A stretch of DNA of 64,000 bases, taken from contig NZ_QFYQ01000001.1 in assembly GCF_003254475.1 (NCBI RefSeq), positions 1,674,001 to 1,738,000 on the forward strand. The letters are read 5' to 3'. Source of the DNA: Phenylobacterium soli (GTDB lineage Bacteria; Pseudomonadota; Alphaproteobacteria; Caulobacterales; Caulobacteraceae). Below the pieces are notes generated by a model. That model had not been told where the DNA came from. It saw only the letters and a program-made list of their open reading frames with translations, and did not search any database. This document shows positions 44,566 through 54,230 of this stretch, one piece after another (position 1 is the first letter of the stretch; the number at the start of each line of letters is the position of its first letter). A program made the translations under genes and the position numbers.

Positions 44566-45432
44566 TCAGGCCTTCGTTTCCAAGGGCTTTTTCGCACCCG
44601 CGACAACCCGGTCCCGATCGCCGAGGTCGCGGAAGGTCTTCACGTCCAGCGCGCCGGCCGCCCGGAAGAGCTCTTCGACGGCCTCCTTCTGGTCGTAACC
44701 GATCTCCACCGCGAAGCGGCCGCCGGGCTTCAGCACGCGCAGGATCTCAGGGGCGAGGTCGCGGTAGGCGGCTAGGCCGTCCGGTCCGCCGTCGAGGGCG
44801 AGCCGGGGCTCCCACTGGCGCACTTCCGGCTCCAGGGTCTCGATCACCTCGCTGGCGATGTAGGGCGGATTGGCCACCACGAGATCGAAGTTCTCGGACG
44901 CCAGGCCCTCGGTCCAGTCGCCGCGCAGGAGGGCGGTGCGGCCGGCGAGGCCGAGGTGGGCGGCGTTGTCGCGGGCGACCGCCAGGGCCTCCTCCGAGAT
45001 GTCGACGCCCAGCCCCTTGGCGGCGGGCCGCTCGGCGAGGATCGCCAGCAGGATGGCGCCGGAACCAACGCCGAGGTCGAGCACCGACCAGGGCGCGCGC
45101 TCGGGGAAGTCGCGGAGCACCAGCTCGACCACGGTCTCGGTGTCCGGCCGCGGGGTGAGCACGTTGTGGTTCACCTGCAGCATGATCTTCCAGAAGCCCT
45201 TGCGGCCGAGGATGTGGCTGACGGGCTCGCGGTGCTCGCGGCGGGCCAGGTAGTCGGCGAGCGTGGCTTCCTGCTCGGCCGTGAGCTGGCGGTAGGGATC
45301 GGTGACGATATCGAGGCGGGTGCAGTCGGCGGCAGCCTCGACGAGCAGGCGCGCGTCGATCACCGGCCCGGCGAGGCCGGCCTTCTCGAGGCGCTGCTTG
45401 GCGCCCTGCCAGGCCTGGAGGAGGGAGGTCAC
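44566..45432 (-). CDS. prmC: Release-factor glutamine methyltransferase
   Basis: This 288-residue enzyme methylates the Gln of the GGQ loop in release factors 1 and 2 using SAM. It has an N-terminal helical RF-binding domain (1-85), the Rossmann motif VLDLGVGSGAILLAI (118-132) and NPPY (188-191), which binds the target Gln. Its target prfA lies two genes upstream. The start overlaps the MOSC gene stop by 4 bases, so prfA, the MOSC gene and prmC form a coupled operon. Confidence 0.95.
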   Translation of the reverse strand: MTSLLQAWQGAKQRLEKAGLAGPVIDARLLVEAAADCTRLDIVTDPYRQLTAEQEATLADYLARREHREPVSHILGRKGFWKIMLQVNHNVLTPRPDTETVVELVLRDFPERAPWSVLDLGVGSGAILLAILAERPAAKGLGVDISEEALAVARDNAAHLGLAGRTALLRGDWTEGLASENFDLVVANPPYIASEVIETLEPEVRQWEPRLALDGGPDGLAAYRDLAPEILRVLKPGGRFAVEIGYDQKEAVEELFRAAGALDVKTFRDLGDRDRVVAGAKKPLETKA

Positions 45433-46223
45433 GCCAACGCCTCCTGCGCGGCGCCTTCCGCCTGCGGGATGGTGACGGCGTCGCCGAGGCCGAGGCGGCC
45501 CGCCTTGGTCATGCGCACGTAGATCCCGCAGTTCATGTGGCCGAAGGCGTCGAACAAGGCCTTGGGGATCTGGGCGTCGCGCTCGGCGGTGGCCGGGTTC
45601 ACCTCGGTGGCGGCGCAGCGGACGATGGGCTTGAAGACTTCGGCCTCGCCCCAGCCGAGCATCAGCCGCCGGCCGGTCCAGTCGTTCTCCGCCCAGGCGG
45701 GCCAGCCCTCGACATAGAGGTTGGCGCGGAAGCGCAGGGGATCGAGCTCGACGCCCATGCGGCGCGACAGGTCGGCGACGCTGGCGAGGTTGATGATCGA
45801 GACCTGGCCGAGCGGATGGTCGGTGAAGCGCCAGGGATCGGGCGCGGCCACCACCTTCAGCGGACCGGTGGCCTCCTCGCCCAGGAAGGCAGTCAGCCAG
45901 GCGGCGAAGGCGGCGCGGCCGGCCTCCTCGGCGAGCTTGCCGAAGAAGGGCGCCGCGCCGGGGGCGCTGGCCTCCATCTCGCCCGAGGCGTCATGGTAGC
46001 GGGTGCGGACGAGGCCGACCTTGGGCAGGGCGGCGAGGACGGTGAACTTCTGCTTCGGCACGAAGGCCGGCGCGTCGGGGTCGAAGCCCGAGGGGCCGTT
46101 CTCGACGGCGTAGATGCGGTCGCCCGGGAAGCCCTGGCCGGGCGCCAGGTCGACCGCCTGCAGCGGCTCGGGCGTGAAGCCCTTCACCGGGTGGCGAAAG
46201 AGGCCGGCGACGAGGCCGCTCAC
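45429..46223 (-). CDS. MOSC-domain protein
   Basis: This 264-residue protein begins with GTG 46223, overlapping the prfA stop in GTGA. It has the N-terminal beta-barrel part [20 protein letters not shown] and GDRIYAVEN, and the MOSC core with [33 protein letters not shown] and [17 protein letters not shown], where Cys is the conserved sulfur-carrying position. MOSC proteins bind or transfer sulfur near molybdenum cofactor enzymes; the substrate here is unknown. Being sandwiched between prfA and prmC is a notable position. Confidence 0.85.
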   Translation of the reverse strand: MSGLVAGLFRHPVKGFTPEPLQAVDLAPGQGFPGDRIYAVENGPSGFDPDAPAFVPKQKFTVLAALPKVGLVRTRYHDASGEMEASAPGAAPFFGKLAEEAGRAAFAAWLTAFLGEEATGPLKVVAAPDPWRFTDHPLGQVSIINLASVADLSRRMGVELDPLRFRANLYVEGWPAWAENDWTGRRLMLGWGEAEVFKPIVRCAATEVNPATAERDAQIPKALFDAFGHMNCGIYVRMTKAGRLGLGDAVTIPQAEGAAQEALA

Positions 46224-47296
46224 GCGAGCTCTTCCTCGAGCGCGGCCAGGCGCGCGGCCTGGTCCTCGGCGATCAGGGGCTCGATGACGTCGTCCAGCGC
46301 CTCGCCCTCGATGATCTTGGGCAGGTTGTAGAGCGTCAGGTTGATGCGGTGGTCTGTGACCCGCCCCTGCGGGAAGTTGTAGGTGCGGATGCGCTCGGAG
46401 CGGTCGCCCGAGCCCACCTGGGCCTTGCGGCTCTCGGCCCGGGCGGTGTGGGCGGCCTCGCGCTGCTGGTCGTAGAGCTTGACCTGCAGGGCCTTCATGG
46501 CGCGGGCCCGGTTCTGGTGCTGCGACTTCTCCGAGGAGGTCACCACGATGCCGGTGGGCAGGTGGGTGATGCGCACCGCGGAGTCGGTCTTGTTGACGTG
46601 CTGGCCGCCGGCGCCGGAGGAGCGGTAGGTGTCGATCCGGATGTCCTGGTCGCGGATCTCGATGTCGATGTCCTCCGGCTCGGGCAGCACGGCGACCGTG
46701 GCGGCCGAGGTGTGGATGCGTCCCTGCGCCTCGGTGGCGGGCACGCGCTGGACCCGGTGGACCCCGCTCTCGAACTTCAGCCGGCCGAACACGCCGTCTC
46801 CGGTGATCGAGGCGATGATCTCCTTGTAGCCGCCCATCTCGCCCTCGGAGGCGCTTTCCACCTCCACGCGCCAGCCGTGGTTCTGGGCGTAGCGCTGGTA
46901 CATGCGGAAGAGATCGCCGGCGAACAGGGCCGCCTCGTCGCCGCCGGTGCCGGCGCGCACCTCGAGGATGGCCGAGGCGTTCTCGTCCTTGTCCTTGGGG
47001 GCGAGCAGCAGGGCGACCTGGCGCTCGAGCTCGGGGAGCCGGTCCTTCAGGACGATCAGCTCGCCTTCGGCGAGTTCGGCCATCTCCTTGTCGCCGGAGG
47101 AGACCATCTCCTCGAGTTCGGGCAGCTCGGCGCGGGCGCGCTCCAGGGTCTGCACGGCCTCGGCCACCGGCTTCAGCTCGGCGTGCTCCTTGGACAGGCG
47201 GACGATCTCGGCGCCGTCGGAGGCCGCGCCCATGCGCGCCTCGACCTCGCGGAAGCGGTCGAGAACCTGGTCGAGCCTGGCCTGGGGAAGTCGCAA
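46220..47296 (-). CDS. prfA: Peptide chain release factor 1
   Basis: The 358-residue factor reads UAA and UAG stop codons. The codon-recognition tripeptide PAT is at 186-188 (RVPATEAQG), and the GGQ catalytic loop at 230-232 ([15 protein letters not shown]). The coiled N-terminal domain and the end [20 protein letters not shown] are typical. The start is TTG 47296 with GAGG 7 bases upstream; no ATG fits. The GGQ Gln should be methylated by the prmC product downstream. Confidence 0.96.
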   Translation of the reverse strand: MRLPQARLDQVLDRFREVEARMGAASDGAEIVRLSKEHAELKPVAEAVQTLERARAELPELEEMVSSGDKEMAELAEGELIVLKDRLPELERQVALLLAPKDKDENASAILEVRAGTGGDEAALFAGDLFRMYQRYAQNHGWRVEVESASEGEMGGYKEIIASITGDGVFGRLKFESGVHRVQRVPATEAQGRIHTSAATVAVLPEPEDIDIEIRDQDIRIDTYRSSGAGGQHVNKTDSAVRITHLPTGIVVTSSEKSQHQNRARAMKALQVKLYDQQREAAHTARAESRKAQVGSGDRSERIRTYNFPQGRVTDHRINLTLYNLPKIIEGEALDDVIEPLIAEDQAARLAALEEELA

Positions 47297-47416
47297 ATCG
47301 AACCTCGGAGAGAAGGGACCGCTTCTCTACCGTCACTGGGCATAGGCTTCAAACAGGCCCTTTGCGCGCGGCGGGGAAGGTGGTCAGCTTCGAGGCAGAT
47401 AGGGAGGAGGCCGCCG

Positions 47417-47995
47417 ATGTTCCACGAGGGCAACCGGGCGCTGCAGGACGCCTTCGGCAGCCGCGCGCTCGCCGACCGGCTCGAGGAGAAGCTGCGGCGC
47501 GAGCGGTTCAACGACGACGATGCGGCCTTCGTCGCCTCGCTCGGCTTCTTCTTCCTGGCGACGGCCGACGCCGAGGGGCGGCCGGACTGCTCGTTCAAGG
47601 GCGGCCCGGCGGGGTTCGTGCGGGTGCTGGCGCCGGACCTGCTGGTGTTTCCCGACTACGACGGCAACGGCATGTTCAAGAGCCTGGGCAACATCGCCGC
47701 CAATCCGCAGGTGGGGCTGCTGTTCATGACCATGAGCGAGGCGCCGCGCCGGCTGCGGGTGAACGGGCGGGCCGAGGTGGTCGCCGACGATCCCCTGATC
47801 GCCGACATTCCCGGCGCCCAGCTCCTGGTGAAGGTGACGCCGAGGGACATCTTCCCGAACTGCCCGCGCTATATCCCGAACCTCGAAGGCCAGACGGCCT
47901 CGCCGTACCTGCCGCAGGCGGGGACCCAGCCGGTGGAGCCCAAGTGGAAGAGCTTCGAGATCTTCGCCGACGTCGTCCCGCCGCGCAGGAGGTGA
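47417..47995 (+). CDS. Pyridoxamine 5'-phosphate oxidase-like flavin-binding protein
   Basis: The 192-residue protein begins MFHEGNRALQDAFGSRALAD and then has the split-barrel pattern FVASLGFFFLATADAEGRPD, CSFKGGPAGFVRVLAPDLLV, FPDYDGNGMFKSLGNIAANP and VGLLFMT. Such proteins bind FMN or F420 and act on various substrates; true PdxH activity is not indicated. AGGGAGGAGG (47401-47410) is the ribosome site. It is read away from prfA, across a 120-base gap. Confidence 0.82.
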   Translation: MFHEGNRALQDAFGSRALADRLEEKLRRERFNDDDAAFVASLGFFFLATADAEGRPDCSFKGGPAGFVRVLAPDLLVFPDYDGNGMFKSLGNIAANPQVGLLFMTMSEAPRRLRVNGRAEVVADDPLIADIPGAQLLVKVTPRDIFPNCPRYIPNLEGQTASPYLPQAGTQPVEPKWKSFEIFADVVPPRRR

Positions 47996-48087
47996 AGCCG
48001 AGTGAAGGCTGGGCTCGGAAGCTCGGCTGTGGGAACGCCGTTCTTTGTCCGGGTGTTACGGCGCAGGTGACACCTGGAGACTAACCT

Positions 48088-48393
48088 ATGGCTACCGAAC
48101 GAATTACCGAACATCCGGACGGCTCGACCGACCGCGTGGTCGAGCGCGACAGCGGCACGACCTATGTGGATCGCGGTGGCTCCGGCGTCGGCGGGGTCAT
48201 CATCGGCATCGCCGTGCTGGCGCTGGTGGCGATCGTCGCCTTCTTCCTGATCACCCAGAACCGCAACGACAACCTGCGAACTGACGCGGTGACCGGCGCG
48301 GCCTCGAGCGTCAGCCACGCGGCCGACAATGTCGGCAGCGCCGCGAGCAAGGCGGCCGACAGCGCTTCCGACGCGGCGACCCCGGGCAAGTAG
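48088..48393 (+). CDS. Small single-span membrane protein (101 aa)
   Basis: The 101-residue protein has a polar, charged N-terminus (ATERITEHPDGSTDRVVERD), one membrane helix (about 34-56, GVIIGIAVLALVAIVAFFLI) and an Ala/Ser/Asp-rich tail (VTGAASSVSHAADNVGSAAS...) with heptad-like Ala spacing, predicted helical and periplasmic. It resembles small stress or envelope proteins of caulobacteria. No known function. A bidirectional terminator follows at 48428-48457. Confidence 0.68.
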   Translation: MATERITEHPDGSTDRVVERDSGTTYVDRGGSGVGGVIIGIAVLALVAIVAFFLITQNRNDNLRTDAVTGAASSVSHAADNVGSAASKAADSASDAATPGK

Positions 48394-48427
48394 CCGGCGC
48401 CGTCCGTCTCGGACGACGAATAACAAA

Positions 48428-48457
48428 AAGGCCCGCTCCGTCGCCGGAGCGGGCCTT
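48428..48457. terminator. Bidirectional intrinsic terminator
   Basis: A perfect 13-base stem, AAGGCCCGCTCCG / CGGAGCGGGCCTT, with a 4-base loop TCGC. A-rich (AACAAAAAG) on the left and TTCTG on the right. It separates the convergent genes ending at 48393 and 48482 and should stop transcription best in the leftward direction, where TTTTTGTT follows. Confidence 0.88.
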
Positions 48458-48481
48458 CTGCTGCGCGGTTGCGCGAAAGGC

Positions 48482-48775
48482 TTAGACGCGCTCGCCGGTC
48501 AGCGGCGCATTGCCGAACATGCCGAGCTTGACGTTGCCGGTCATCTTGTCGCCGTCGACCGTCGCGGTGAACTCGAGGGTCATCGGCATCGGGCTGGTGA
48601 TGTTGGCGCTCCAGGTGAGGGTATTGCCGTCCACCTTGCCGCTCACTTCCTGCGAGCCCATCTGGCCCTCGGTCTTGCCGGTGAAGGTGTCACCGCTGGT
48701 CGTGATGGACGCATTCACAGTCTGCGCGCCCATCGGGGTGTTGATCGTGATCTTCCAGTTGCCGTCCGCGGACAT
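48482..48775 (-). CDS. Small beta-rich hypothetical protein (97 aa)
   Basis: The 97-residue protein (MSADGNWKITINTPMGAQTV) is made almost wholly of alternating beta strands: NASITTSGDTFTGKTEGQMG, SQEVSGKVDGNTLTWSANIT and TLEFTATVDGDKMTGNVKLG, ending in FGNAPLTGERV. The repeated Gly-Asp-Thr turns recall lipocalin-like or FABP-like small barrels. No signal peptide, so cytosolic. Unknown function, seen in related bacteria. Confidence 0.7.
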   Translation of the reverse strand: MSADGNWKITINTPMGAQTVNASITTSGDTFTGKTEGQMGSQEVSGKVDGNTLTWSANITSPMPMTLEFTATVDGDKMTGNVKLGMFGNAPLTGERV

Positions 48776-48969
48776 CGGTCCCTCCCGGTTTTGGGGCGCT
48801 CACCTAACCGCAATCGGCGAAGGCGCACAAGGGTGACGCCAGCGTCATCTTAGAAGGAAAGGAATGGCGGGTCGGCGGGGGCGGACTCCAGCGGTGGGCC
48901 TTCAGTTTCCAAGCGGAACAATGCGCGCAGGACGCCGGTTGCAGCCGGGCCAATCCTGGGAGGAAATCC

Positions 48970-49227
48970 ATGATCCGCCTGATCGCCGCGGCCGCCCTCG
49001 TGCTGACCTTCGCCGCCACCGAGGCCTCGGCCAAGACCTGCCGCGATGCGGCCGGCAAGTTCACCAAGTGCCCGGCGGCGGCGACCGCTGGCCCGTGCCG
49101 CGACAAGACCACCAAGAAGTTCGCCAAGTGCGACGCGCCGAACGCCGAGCGCATGCCGATGGCCGCGACCTCGACCACCATGAAGTCCAAGAAGTCGACG
49201 ACCTCGACGGCGACGACAAAGAAGTAG
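48970..49227 (+). CDS. Small exported Lys/Thr-rich protein (85 aa)
   Basis: Signal peptide MIRLIAAAALVLTFAATEAS then AKTCRDAAGKFTKCP. The mature part holds a repeated motif, C-R-D-[AK]-x-[GT]-K-[FK]-x-K-C, with four Cys in two pairs (about 24, 34, 43, 54), which could form disulfides or bind metal. The tail is a basic Thr/Ser/Lys run (TTMKSKKSTTSTATTKK). GGGAGG lies 8 bases upstream. Function unknown. Confidence 0.65.
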   Translation: MIRLIAAAALVLTFAATEASAKTCRDAAGKFTKCPAAATAGPCRDKTTKKFAKCDAPNAERMPMAATSTTMKSKKSTTSTATTKK

Positions 49228-49231
49228 GCGC

Positions 49232-50377
49232 CTACTCGGCCGCGGCGAGCGGCTTGGGAGAGCTGGCGGCGGCGAGCTCGGCGGCCTTGGCCTCGACGAG
49301 CTCGACGATGTGGTCGACCATCCGGTCGTTGTCCATCTTGTGGTCCGGCTTGCCGGCCAGATAGACCATGCCCGCGCCCTTGCCGCCGCCGGTGAAGCCG
49401 ACGTCGGTCATCAGCGCCTCTCCCGGGCCGTTCACCACGCAGCCGATGATCGACAGGCTCATCGGCGTGGAGATGTGCGCCAGCCGCTGCTCCAGCGCCT
49501 CGACGGTGGCGATGACGTTGAAGCCCTGCCGCGCGCAGGACGGGCAGGCGATGATGTTCACCCCGCGGTGGCGCAGGCCGAGGGACTTCAGGATGTCGAA
49601 GCCGACCTTGATCTCCTCCACCGGGTCGGCGGCGAGGCTGACCCGGATGGTGTCGCCGATCCCCGCCCAGAGCAGGTTGCCGAGGCCGATGGAGGACTTC
49701 ACCGTCCCGGTCCGGGTGGCGCCGGCTTCGGTGATGCCCAGGTGCAGTGGGCAGTCGATCGCCTCGGCCAGGGCCTGGTAGGCGGCGACCGTCATGAAGA
49801 CGTCGGACGCCTTCACGCTGATCTTGAATTCGTGGAAGTCGTGATCCTGCAGGATGCGGGCGTGGCTGAGCGCGCTCTCGACCATGGCGTCGGGACAGGG
49901 CTCGCCGTACTTCTCGAGGAGGTCGCGCTCCAGGGAGCCGGCGTTGACCCCGATGCGGATCGAGCAGCCGTGGTCGCGGGCGGCCTGGATCACCTCGCGG
50001 ACGCGGTCGGGCGAGCCGATGTTGCCGGGGTTGATGCGCAGGCAGGCCGCGCCGGCCTGGGCCGCCTCGATGGCGCGGCGGTAGTGGAAGTGGATGTCGG
50101 CGACGAGCGGGACCTTGGCCGCCTTGGCGATGGTCGAGAACGCCGCGGTCGAGGCCTCGTCCGGGCAGGAGACGCGGACGATGTCGGCGCCGGCTTCCTC
50201 CAGCCGGCGGATCTGGTCGATGGTCGCCCCCGCGTCGGCGGTGAGCGTGTTGGTCATCGACTGGACGGTGATCGGCGCATCGCCGCCCACCTCCACGTCG
50301 CCCACGCGGATCTTGCGGCTCTTGCGGCGCTCGATGGCGCGCCAGGGGCGGTGGTGGGCGGCGTCTTGGGCGGTCAT
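49232..50377 (-). CDS. ispG: 4-hydroxy-3-methylbut-2-en-1-yl diphosphate synthase (MEP pathway)
   Basis: The 381-residue [4Fe-4S] enzyme converts ME-cPP to HMBPP. The TIM-barrel part has [20 protein letters not shown] and [12 protein letters not shown], and the C-terminal cluster-binding part has [14 protein letters not shown] and later [13 protein letters not shown], giving the three Cys ligands plus Glu. Length is normal for bacteria. ATG 50377 starts 40 bases after the stop of the RodZ-like gene, in the same direction, so they probably form one transcript. Confidence 0.96.
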   Translation of the reverse strand: MTAQDAAHHRPWRAIERRKSRKIRVGDVEVGGDAPITVQSMTNTLTADAGATIDQIRRLEEAGADIVRVSCPDEASTAAFSTIAKAAKVPLVADIHFHYRRAIEAAQAGAACLRINPGNIGSPDRVREVIQAARDHGCSIRIGVNAGSLERDLLEKYGEPCPDAMVESALSHARILQDHDFHEFKISVKASDVFMTVAAYQALAEAIDCPLHLGITEAGATRTGTVKSSIGLGNLLWAGIGDTIRVSLAADPVEEIKVGFDILKSLGLRHRGVNIIACPSCARQGFNVIATVEALEQRLAHISTPMSLSIIGCVVNGPGEALMTDVGFTGGGKGAGMVYLAGKPDHKMDNDRMVDHIVELVEAKAAELAAASSPKPLAAAE

Positions 50378-50417
50378 GGAGCCGGAAAATAGGCGGTTTT
50401 GATCCCGCCCCCAAGCG

Positions 50418-51491
50418 TCACTGCGGCGGTTTCGGCGCCGGCTTGGCGGCGGGCGCTTGCGGCTTGGCCGCGGCCGGCGCCGGCTGGGCGCTCGCCGTCG
50501 CAGGTGCGGCGGGCTTCGGGGCGGCGGCCGGCGGCGGCGCCGGAGTCGGAGCCGGGGCGACCAGCTTGGCCACCGGGGTGAGCGGCTGGGGCAGGACGCC
50601 GCGCGACTGGCCGCCGGAGAACACCTGGAAGGCCTCGGGCTCTGAGACGTCGACGGTGAGGCCGGCGAGATTGGCCGCGCGGTAGGCTTCGCCCTCGGCG
50701 AGCTGGCGGGCGAAATAGACGGAGCCGTCGGCGCCCTTGATGACCAGGAAGGCCGGCTTGAGCGCCTGCAGGATCACCGCGCCCTGGGCGGCGGGCGCGC
50801 CGTAGATCTGACCCTTCGGGGTGAAGGTGCCGGCGAGGTTCATCTCCGGCGCCGGCTGGGCGGCCTGGGGCGGGACTAGCGGCTGGCCCTCGGCGTTGAC
50901 CGCCTTGTCGAGGCCCGGCGTCACATAGGGCGGCGGGGTGGTCGACTCCACGGGCGCGGGCAGGGGCGCGCCGAGCGAGACGGGGCCGGCGGTGGTGTTG
51001 GCCAGCGCCTTCTGGGCCACGGTCTCGGAGGCCGTCGGCGGGGCCGGCGCGGTCTCGGTCATGATCCGCTGGACGACGTTCCAGGCGACGATCGCGCCGA
51101 TGATCACCACCGCGCCGGCGACGATGGCGGCGAGGCGCGGATCGCGTTCGTCGCGCACGCCGACCGGCTCGGGCAGCGGCTCGTCGAGCACCGGCTCTTC
51201 GGCCTTGAAGCGATGGACCGCCTCGTCGGCGTCGGCGCCCAGGGCCTGGGCGTAGGCGCGGATGTAGCCGACGACGAAGGGACGCGAGGGCAGCTTCTCG
51301 AGCTGCATCTCCTCCAGCGCCTCGAGGTAGCTGGCGCGGACGCGGGTGGCTTCGGCGAGTTGGTCGAGCGTCAGGCCGCGCGCCTCACGCATGGCCTTCA
51401 GCGCCTGGCCGACATCGGCTCCGGACTGCAGGGTGGGGCCGTCGGCCGCCGAGGTCTCCACCTCGCTCAGCCCGCCAGTGTCGAGCGGCAT
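50418..51491 (-). CDS. RodZ-like HTH/DUF4115 membrane protein
   Basis: The 357-residue protein has a cytosolic HTH_25 domain (about 25-90; [20 protein letters not shown], then [18 protein letters not shown]), one membrane helix (about 120-142) and a periplasmic part: a Pro-rich linker, a DUF4115 beta domain (about 240-305; [33 protein letters not shown]) and a final Ala/Pro/Lys-rich tail. RodZ joins MreB to the cell-wall machinery and sets rod shape. The ATG 51491 has GGGGG 5 bases upstream. A hairpin, ACTCAA...TTGAGT (51554-51573), lies in its leader. Confidence 0.85.
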   Translation of the reverse strand: MPLDTGGLSEVETSAADGPTLQSGADVGQALKAMREARGLTLDQLAEATRVRASYLEALEEMQLEKLPSRPFVVGYIRAYAQALGADADEAVHRFKAEEPVLDEPLPEPVGVRDERDPRLAAIVAGAVVIIGAIVAWNVVQRIMTETAPAPPTASETVAQKALANTTAGPVSLGAPLPAPVESTTPPPYVTPGLDKAVNAEGQPLVPPQAAQPAPEMNLAGTFTPKGQIYGAPAAQGAVILQALKPAFLVIKGADGSVYFARQLAEGEAYRAANLAGLTVDVSEPEAFQVFSGGQSRGVLPQPLTPVAKLVAPAPTPAPPPAAAPKPAAPATASAQPAPAAAKPQAPAAKPAPKPPQ

Positions 51492-51637
51492 GGACACCCC
51501 CGAAGACGCCCGCGATCGCGCCGCGCGGCCTGGGCCGGGCGCAGATCTTCACGACTCAAATGAAGCCTTGAGTTGCAGTTCGCGTAACACGCGCGCCTGG
51601 GGTCCTCAATGCGGTGATCCGTCACTGCCCCGGCTCC

Positions 51638-53905
51638 TCAGACGGCCAGGTAAATCTTGCGCGCGAGGGTTTCGATTTCGTTGCGCACCGAGCCAGCGCC
51701 GCTCTTGAGCAGGGCCGAGACGCCGCGGCGCGCGGCCTCGCGGTCGCAGGACAGCACCATGCGCTTCACCGGGCCGACGCCGGCCGGCGGCATGGAGAGC
51801 GCCTCGAAGCCGAGGGCCACGAGGGTGAAGGCCTCCAGCGGGCGGCCGGCCATCTCGCCACAGACGCTGACCGGCGTGCCGGTCTCGGCGCAGGCGCGCT
51901 GGATCTGCTCGAGCGCGCGCAGCGCCGGTGGCGAGAGCGGGTCGTAGCGGTCGGAGACCCTGGGATTCCCGCGGTCGGCGGCGAACAGGTACTGCATCAG
52001 GTCGTTGGTGCCGACCGAGACGAAGTCGGTCATCGGCAGGAGGGCGTCGAGGTGCCAGATCACCGACGGGGCCTCGATCATCGCCCCGACGTCGAGGCGC
52101 GAGGGGGCCGGGCGGCCGCGGCGCTGGGCCCAGGCGACCTCGTGGTCGACCAGGGCGCGGGCGGTGCGGAACTCCTCCACGCTGGCGACCAGCGGGAACA
52201 TGATGCGCAGCGGCCGGCCCTTGGCGGCGGTGATCAGGGCGCGGATCTGCACGCGCAGCAGGGCCGGGCGGTCGAGGCCCATGCGGATCGCCCGCCAGCC
52301 GAGCGCCGGATTGTCCTCCCGCTCGGCCTCCAGGTACGGCAGCACCTTGTCGCCGCCGAGATCCAGGGTGCGGAAGGTCACCGGCATGTCGCCGGCGGCG
52401 TCCATCACCCTGCCGTAGAGCGTGGCCTGGGCGTCGAGCCGGGGCATCTCCTCGGCGACCATGAACTGGAACTCGGTGCGGAAGAGGCCGATGCCTTCGG
52501 CGCCGGTCTCGCCCAGGATGTCGAGGTCGACGTCGAGGCCGGCGTTCATCAGGAGGCTGACCTTGGCCCCGTCGCGCGTGAAGGCCGGGGTGTCGCGCAG
52601 CTTGGCGAACTCGGCCCGCCGCTGGGCGCGCACGTCGATCCGCGCCTGGATCGCCTTCACCACGTCGGGCCGCGGGCGCAGGTAGGCCTCGGCGGTCTCT
52701 GCGTCGACGATCACCGGGTCGCCTTCGGAGACGAGGTCGCGCAGGCCCGGCAGGCGGCCGACGCAGGGGATGTCGAGGGCGCGGGCGACGATCGCCGCGT
52801 GGCTGGCCGCCGAGCCTTCCTCGAGCAGCAGGCCGCGTAGCTTGGTGCGGTCGTATTCCAGCAGGTCGGCCGGGCCGAGGTTACGGGCGATCAGCACCGC
52901 GTTCTCGGGCAGCTCGCGGGCCATGTGGCCATCGCCGGCCAGGTGGCGCAGCAGCCGGTCGTTGAGGTCCTCGAGGTCGTGCAGCCGTTCGCGCAGGTAG
53001 GGGTCGCGCGCCTGGCCGAGGCGGGCGCGGTGCTCGGAGCGGACGCGCTCGACGGCGGCCTCGGCGGTCAGGCCGTTGCGCACCGCGTCCTCGAGGCTGC
53101 GGTTCCAGCCCCGGTCGTGGGCGAACATGCGATAGGTCTCGAGCACCTCGAAGGAGGCCTCGATCAGGCCCGCCTGGCCCTCGAGCATCTGGTCGATCTG
53201 GGTCTGCAGGCCGGCCACGGCGGTCTTGAGGCGCGCCTCCTCGGCGGCCACGTCATCGGAGAGCAGTTGCGAGGGCGCGACCGGCGGCTCGTGCAGGACC
53301 GCGACGCCATAAGCGAGGCCGTCGGCGAAGCGCGAGCCCTTGAGCCGCTCGGGCCGGCGGGGCGCGAGCTCGACGCCCTTGAGCTCGTCCTGGCTGATCA
53401 GCTCGCCCGAGGCCACCATCTCGGCCAGGACCATGGCGACGATCTGCAGGTCCTCGACCTCGTCCTCGGTGTAGACGCGGGCGGTGCGGTTCTGGACGAC
53501 GAGCACGCCGATGGCGCGGCCGCCGCGCAGCAGCGGCACGCCGAGGAAGGCGTGATAGGGGTCTTCGCCGGTTTCCGGGCGATAGGAGAAGGCTGGGTGC
53601 TCAGGGGCGTCGGCCAGGTTCAGCGGCCGGCCCTGGCGCATGATCTCGCCCACCAGGCCCTCGCCCGGCTTCAGGCGGGTGACGTGGACGGCCTTGGGAT
53701 CGAGGCCTTCGGTGGCGAACAGCTCGAGATCGCCGGCGGCGGCGCGGCGCATGTAGAGCGAGCACACCTCGGCCACCATGGAGCGCGCGATGATCCGCAC
53801 GACCATGTCGAGGCGCGCCTGGGCCGGACCGCCCGAGGCGAGCGCCTCGCGGATCTGCTTGAGCAGACTCCGCTGACCTCGAATTGCCACGCCCGGCGCC
53901 GCCAT
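51638..53905 (-). CDS. ptsP: Phosphoenolpyruvate-protein phosphotransferase of the nitrogen PTS (EI-Ntr)
   Basis: This 755-residue enzyme has an N-terminal GAF domain (about 20-165), the PEP-utiliser HPr-binding region (about 180-340), the phosphohistidine domain with His369 in GSAASHAAIVARALDIP, and the C-terminal PEP-binding barrel (LFRTEFQFMVAEEMPRLDAQ, IEAPSVIWHLD, VSVCGEMAGRP). It phosphorylates NPr, which passes phosphate to EIIA-Ntr; in Caulobacter relatives this path links nitrogen status to (p)ppGpp. ATG 53905 gives the usual N-terminus. It precedes the RodZ-like gene. Confidence 0.95.
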   Translation of the reverse strand: MAAPGVAIRGQRSLLKQIREALASGGPAQARLDMVVRIIARSMVAEVCSLYMRRAAAGDLELFATEGLDPKAVHVTRLKPGEGLVGEIMRQGRPLNLADAPEHPAFSYRPETGEDPYHAFLGVPLLRGGRAIGVLVVQNRTARVYTEDEVEDLQIVAMVLAEMVASGELISQDELKGVELAPRRPERLKGSRFADGLAYGVAVLHEPPVAPSQLLSDDVAAEEARLKTAVAGLQTQIDQMLEGQAGLIEASFEVLETYRMFAHDRGWNRSLEDAVRNGLTAEAAVERVRSEHRARLGQARDPYLRERLHDLEDLNDRLLRHLAGDGHMARELPENAVLIARNLGPADLLEYDRTKLRGLLLEEGSAASHAAIVARALDIPCVGRLPGLRDLVSEGDPVIVDAETAEAYLRPRPDVVKAIQARIDVRAQRRAEFAKLRDTPAFTRDGAKVSLLMNAGLDVDLDILGETGAEGIGLFRTEFQFMVAEEMPRLDAQATLYGRVMDAAGDMPVTFRTLDLGGDKVLPYLEAEREDNPALGWRAIRMGLDRPALLRVQIRALITAAKGRPLRIMFPLVASVEEFRTARALVDHEVAWAQRRGRPAPSRLDVGAMIEAPSVIWHLDALLPMTDFVSVGTNDLMQYLFAADRGNPRVSDRYDPLSPPALRALEQIQRACAETGTPVSVCGEMAGRPLEAFTLVALGFEALSMPPAGVGPVKRMVLSCDREAARRGVSALLKSGAGSVRNEIETLARKIYLAV

Positions 53906-54230
53906 GATCTCGGCGTCAGCCTCCCTGTTCCTTCGCCCGCGGCCCGGCCGGGGGCGGTCCCCTATCAGCATCGCGTGTCCGAACCGAGACGGAAAGAGCC
54001 CGGTTGCGGCGATCTGCGCAACCTGCCTCGCCGTGCGCACGGCCGCAGCTGCGCGCACAGCTTAGGTAGGCGAGACCAAGGCTTTCTAAAGACCGCGGCG
54101 GAGAAATCCCTCGCCACGGCGCCGCTTGCGGCTGCGGCGCCTGAAATAGAGGCGCCCTCTCGCCGGTTGAGCTTTCGCCGCTTCCGGCTCATCGTCGGGC
54201 CAAGGGCAAGGCGATCGGGGGGACGCCGCG
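53906..54230. other. 325-base gap between ptsP and the hydrolase gene
   Basis: No gene is seen. It holds the divergent promoters of ptsP and the hydrolase gene. A dyad with perfect 8-base arms, GGCGCCGC / GCGGCGCC (54118-54141, 8-base loop), is followed by a third GGCGCC, so several alternative pairings exist. No T-run follows. It may mark the left edge of the accessory segment between ptsP and lysC. Confidence 0.4.
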
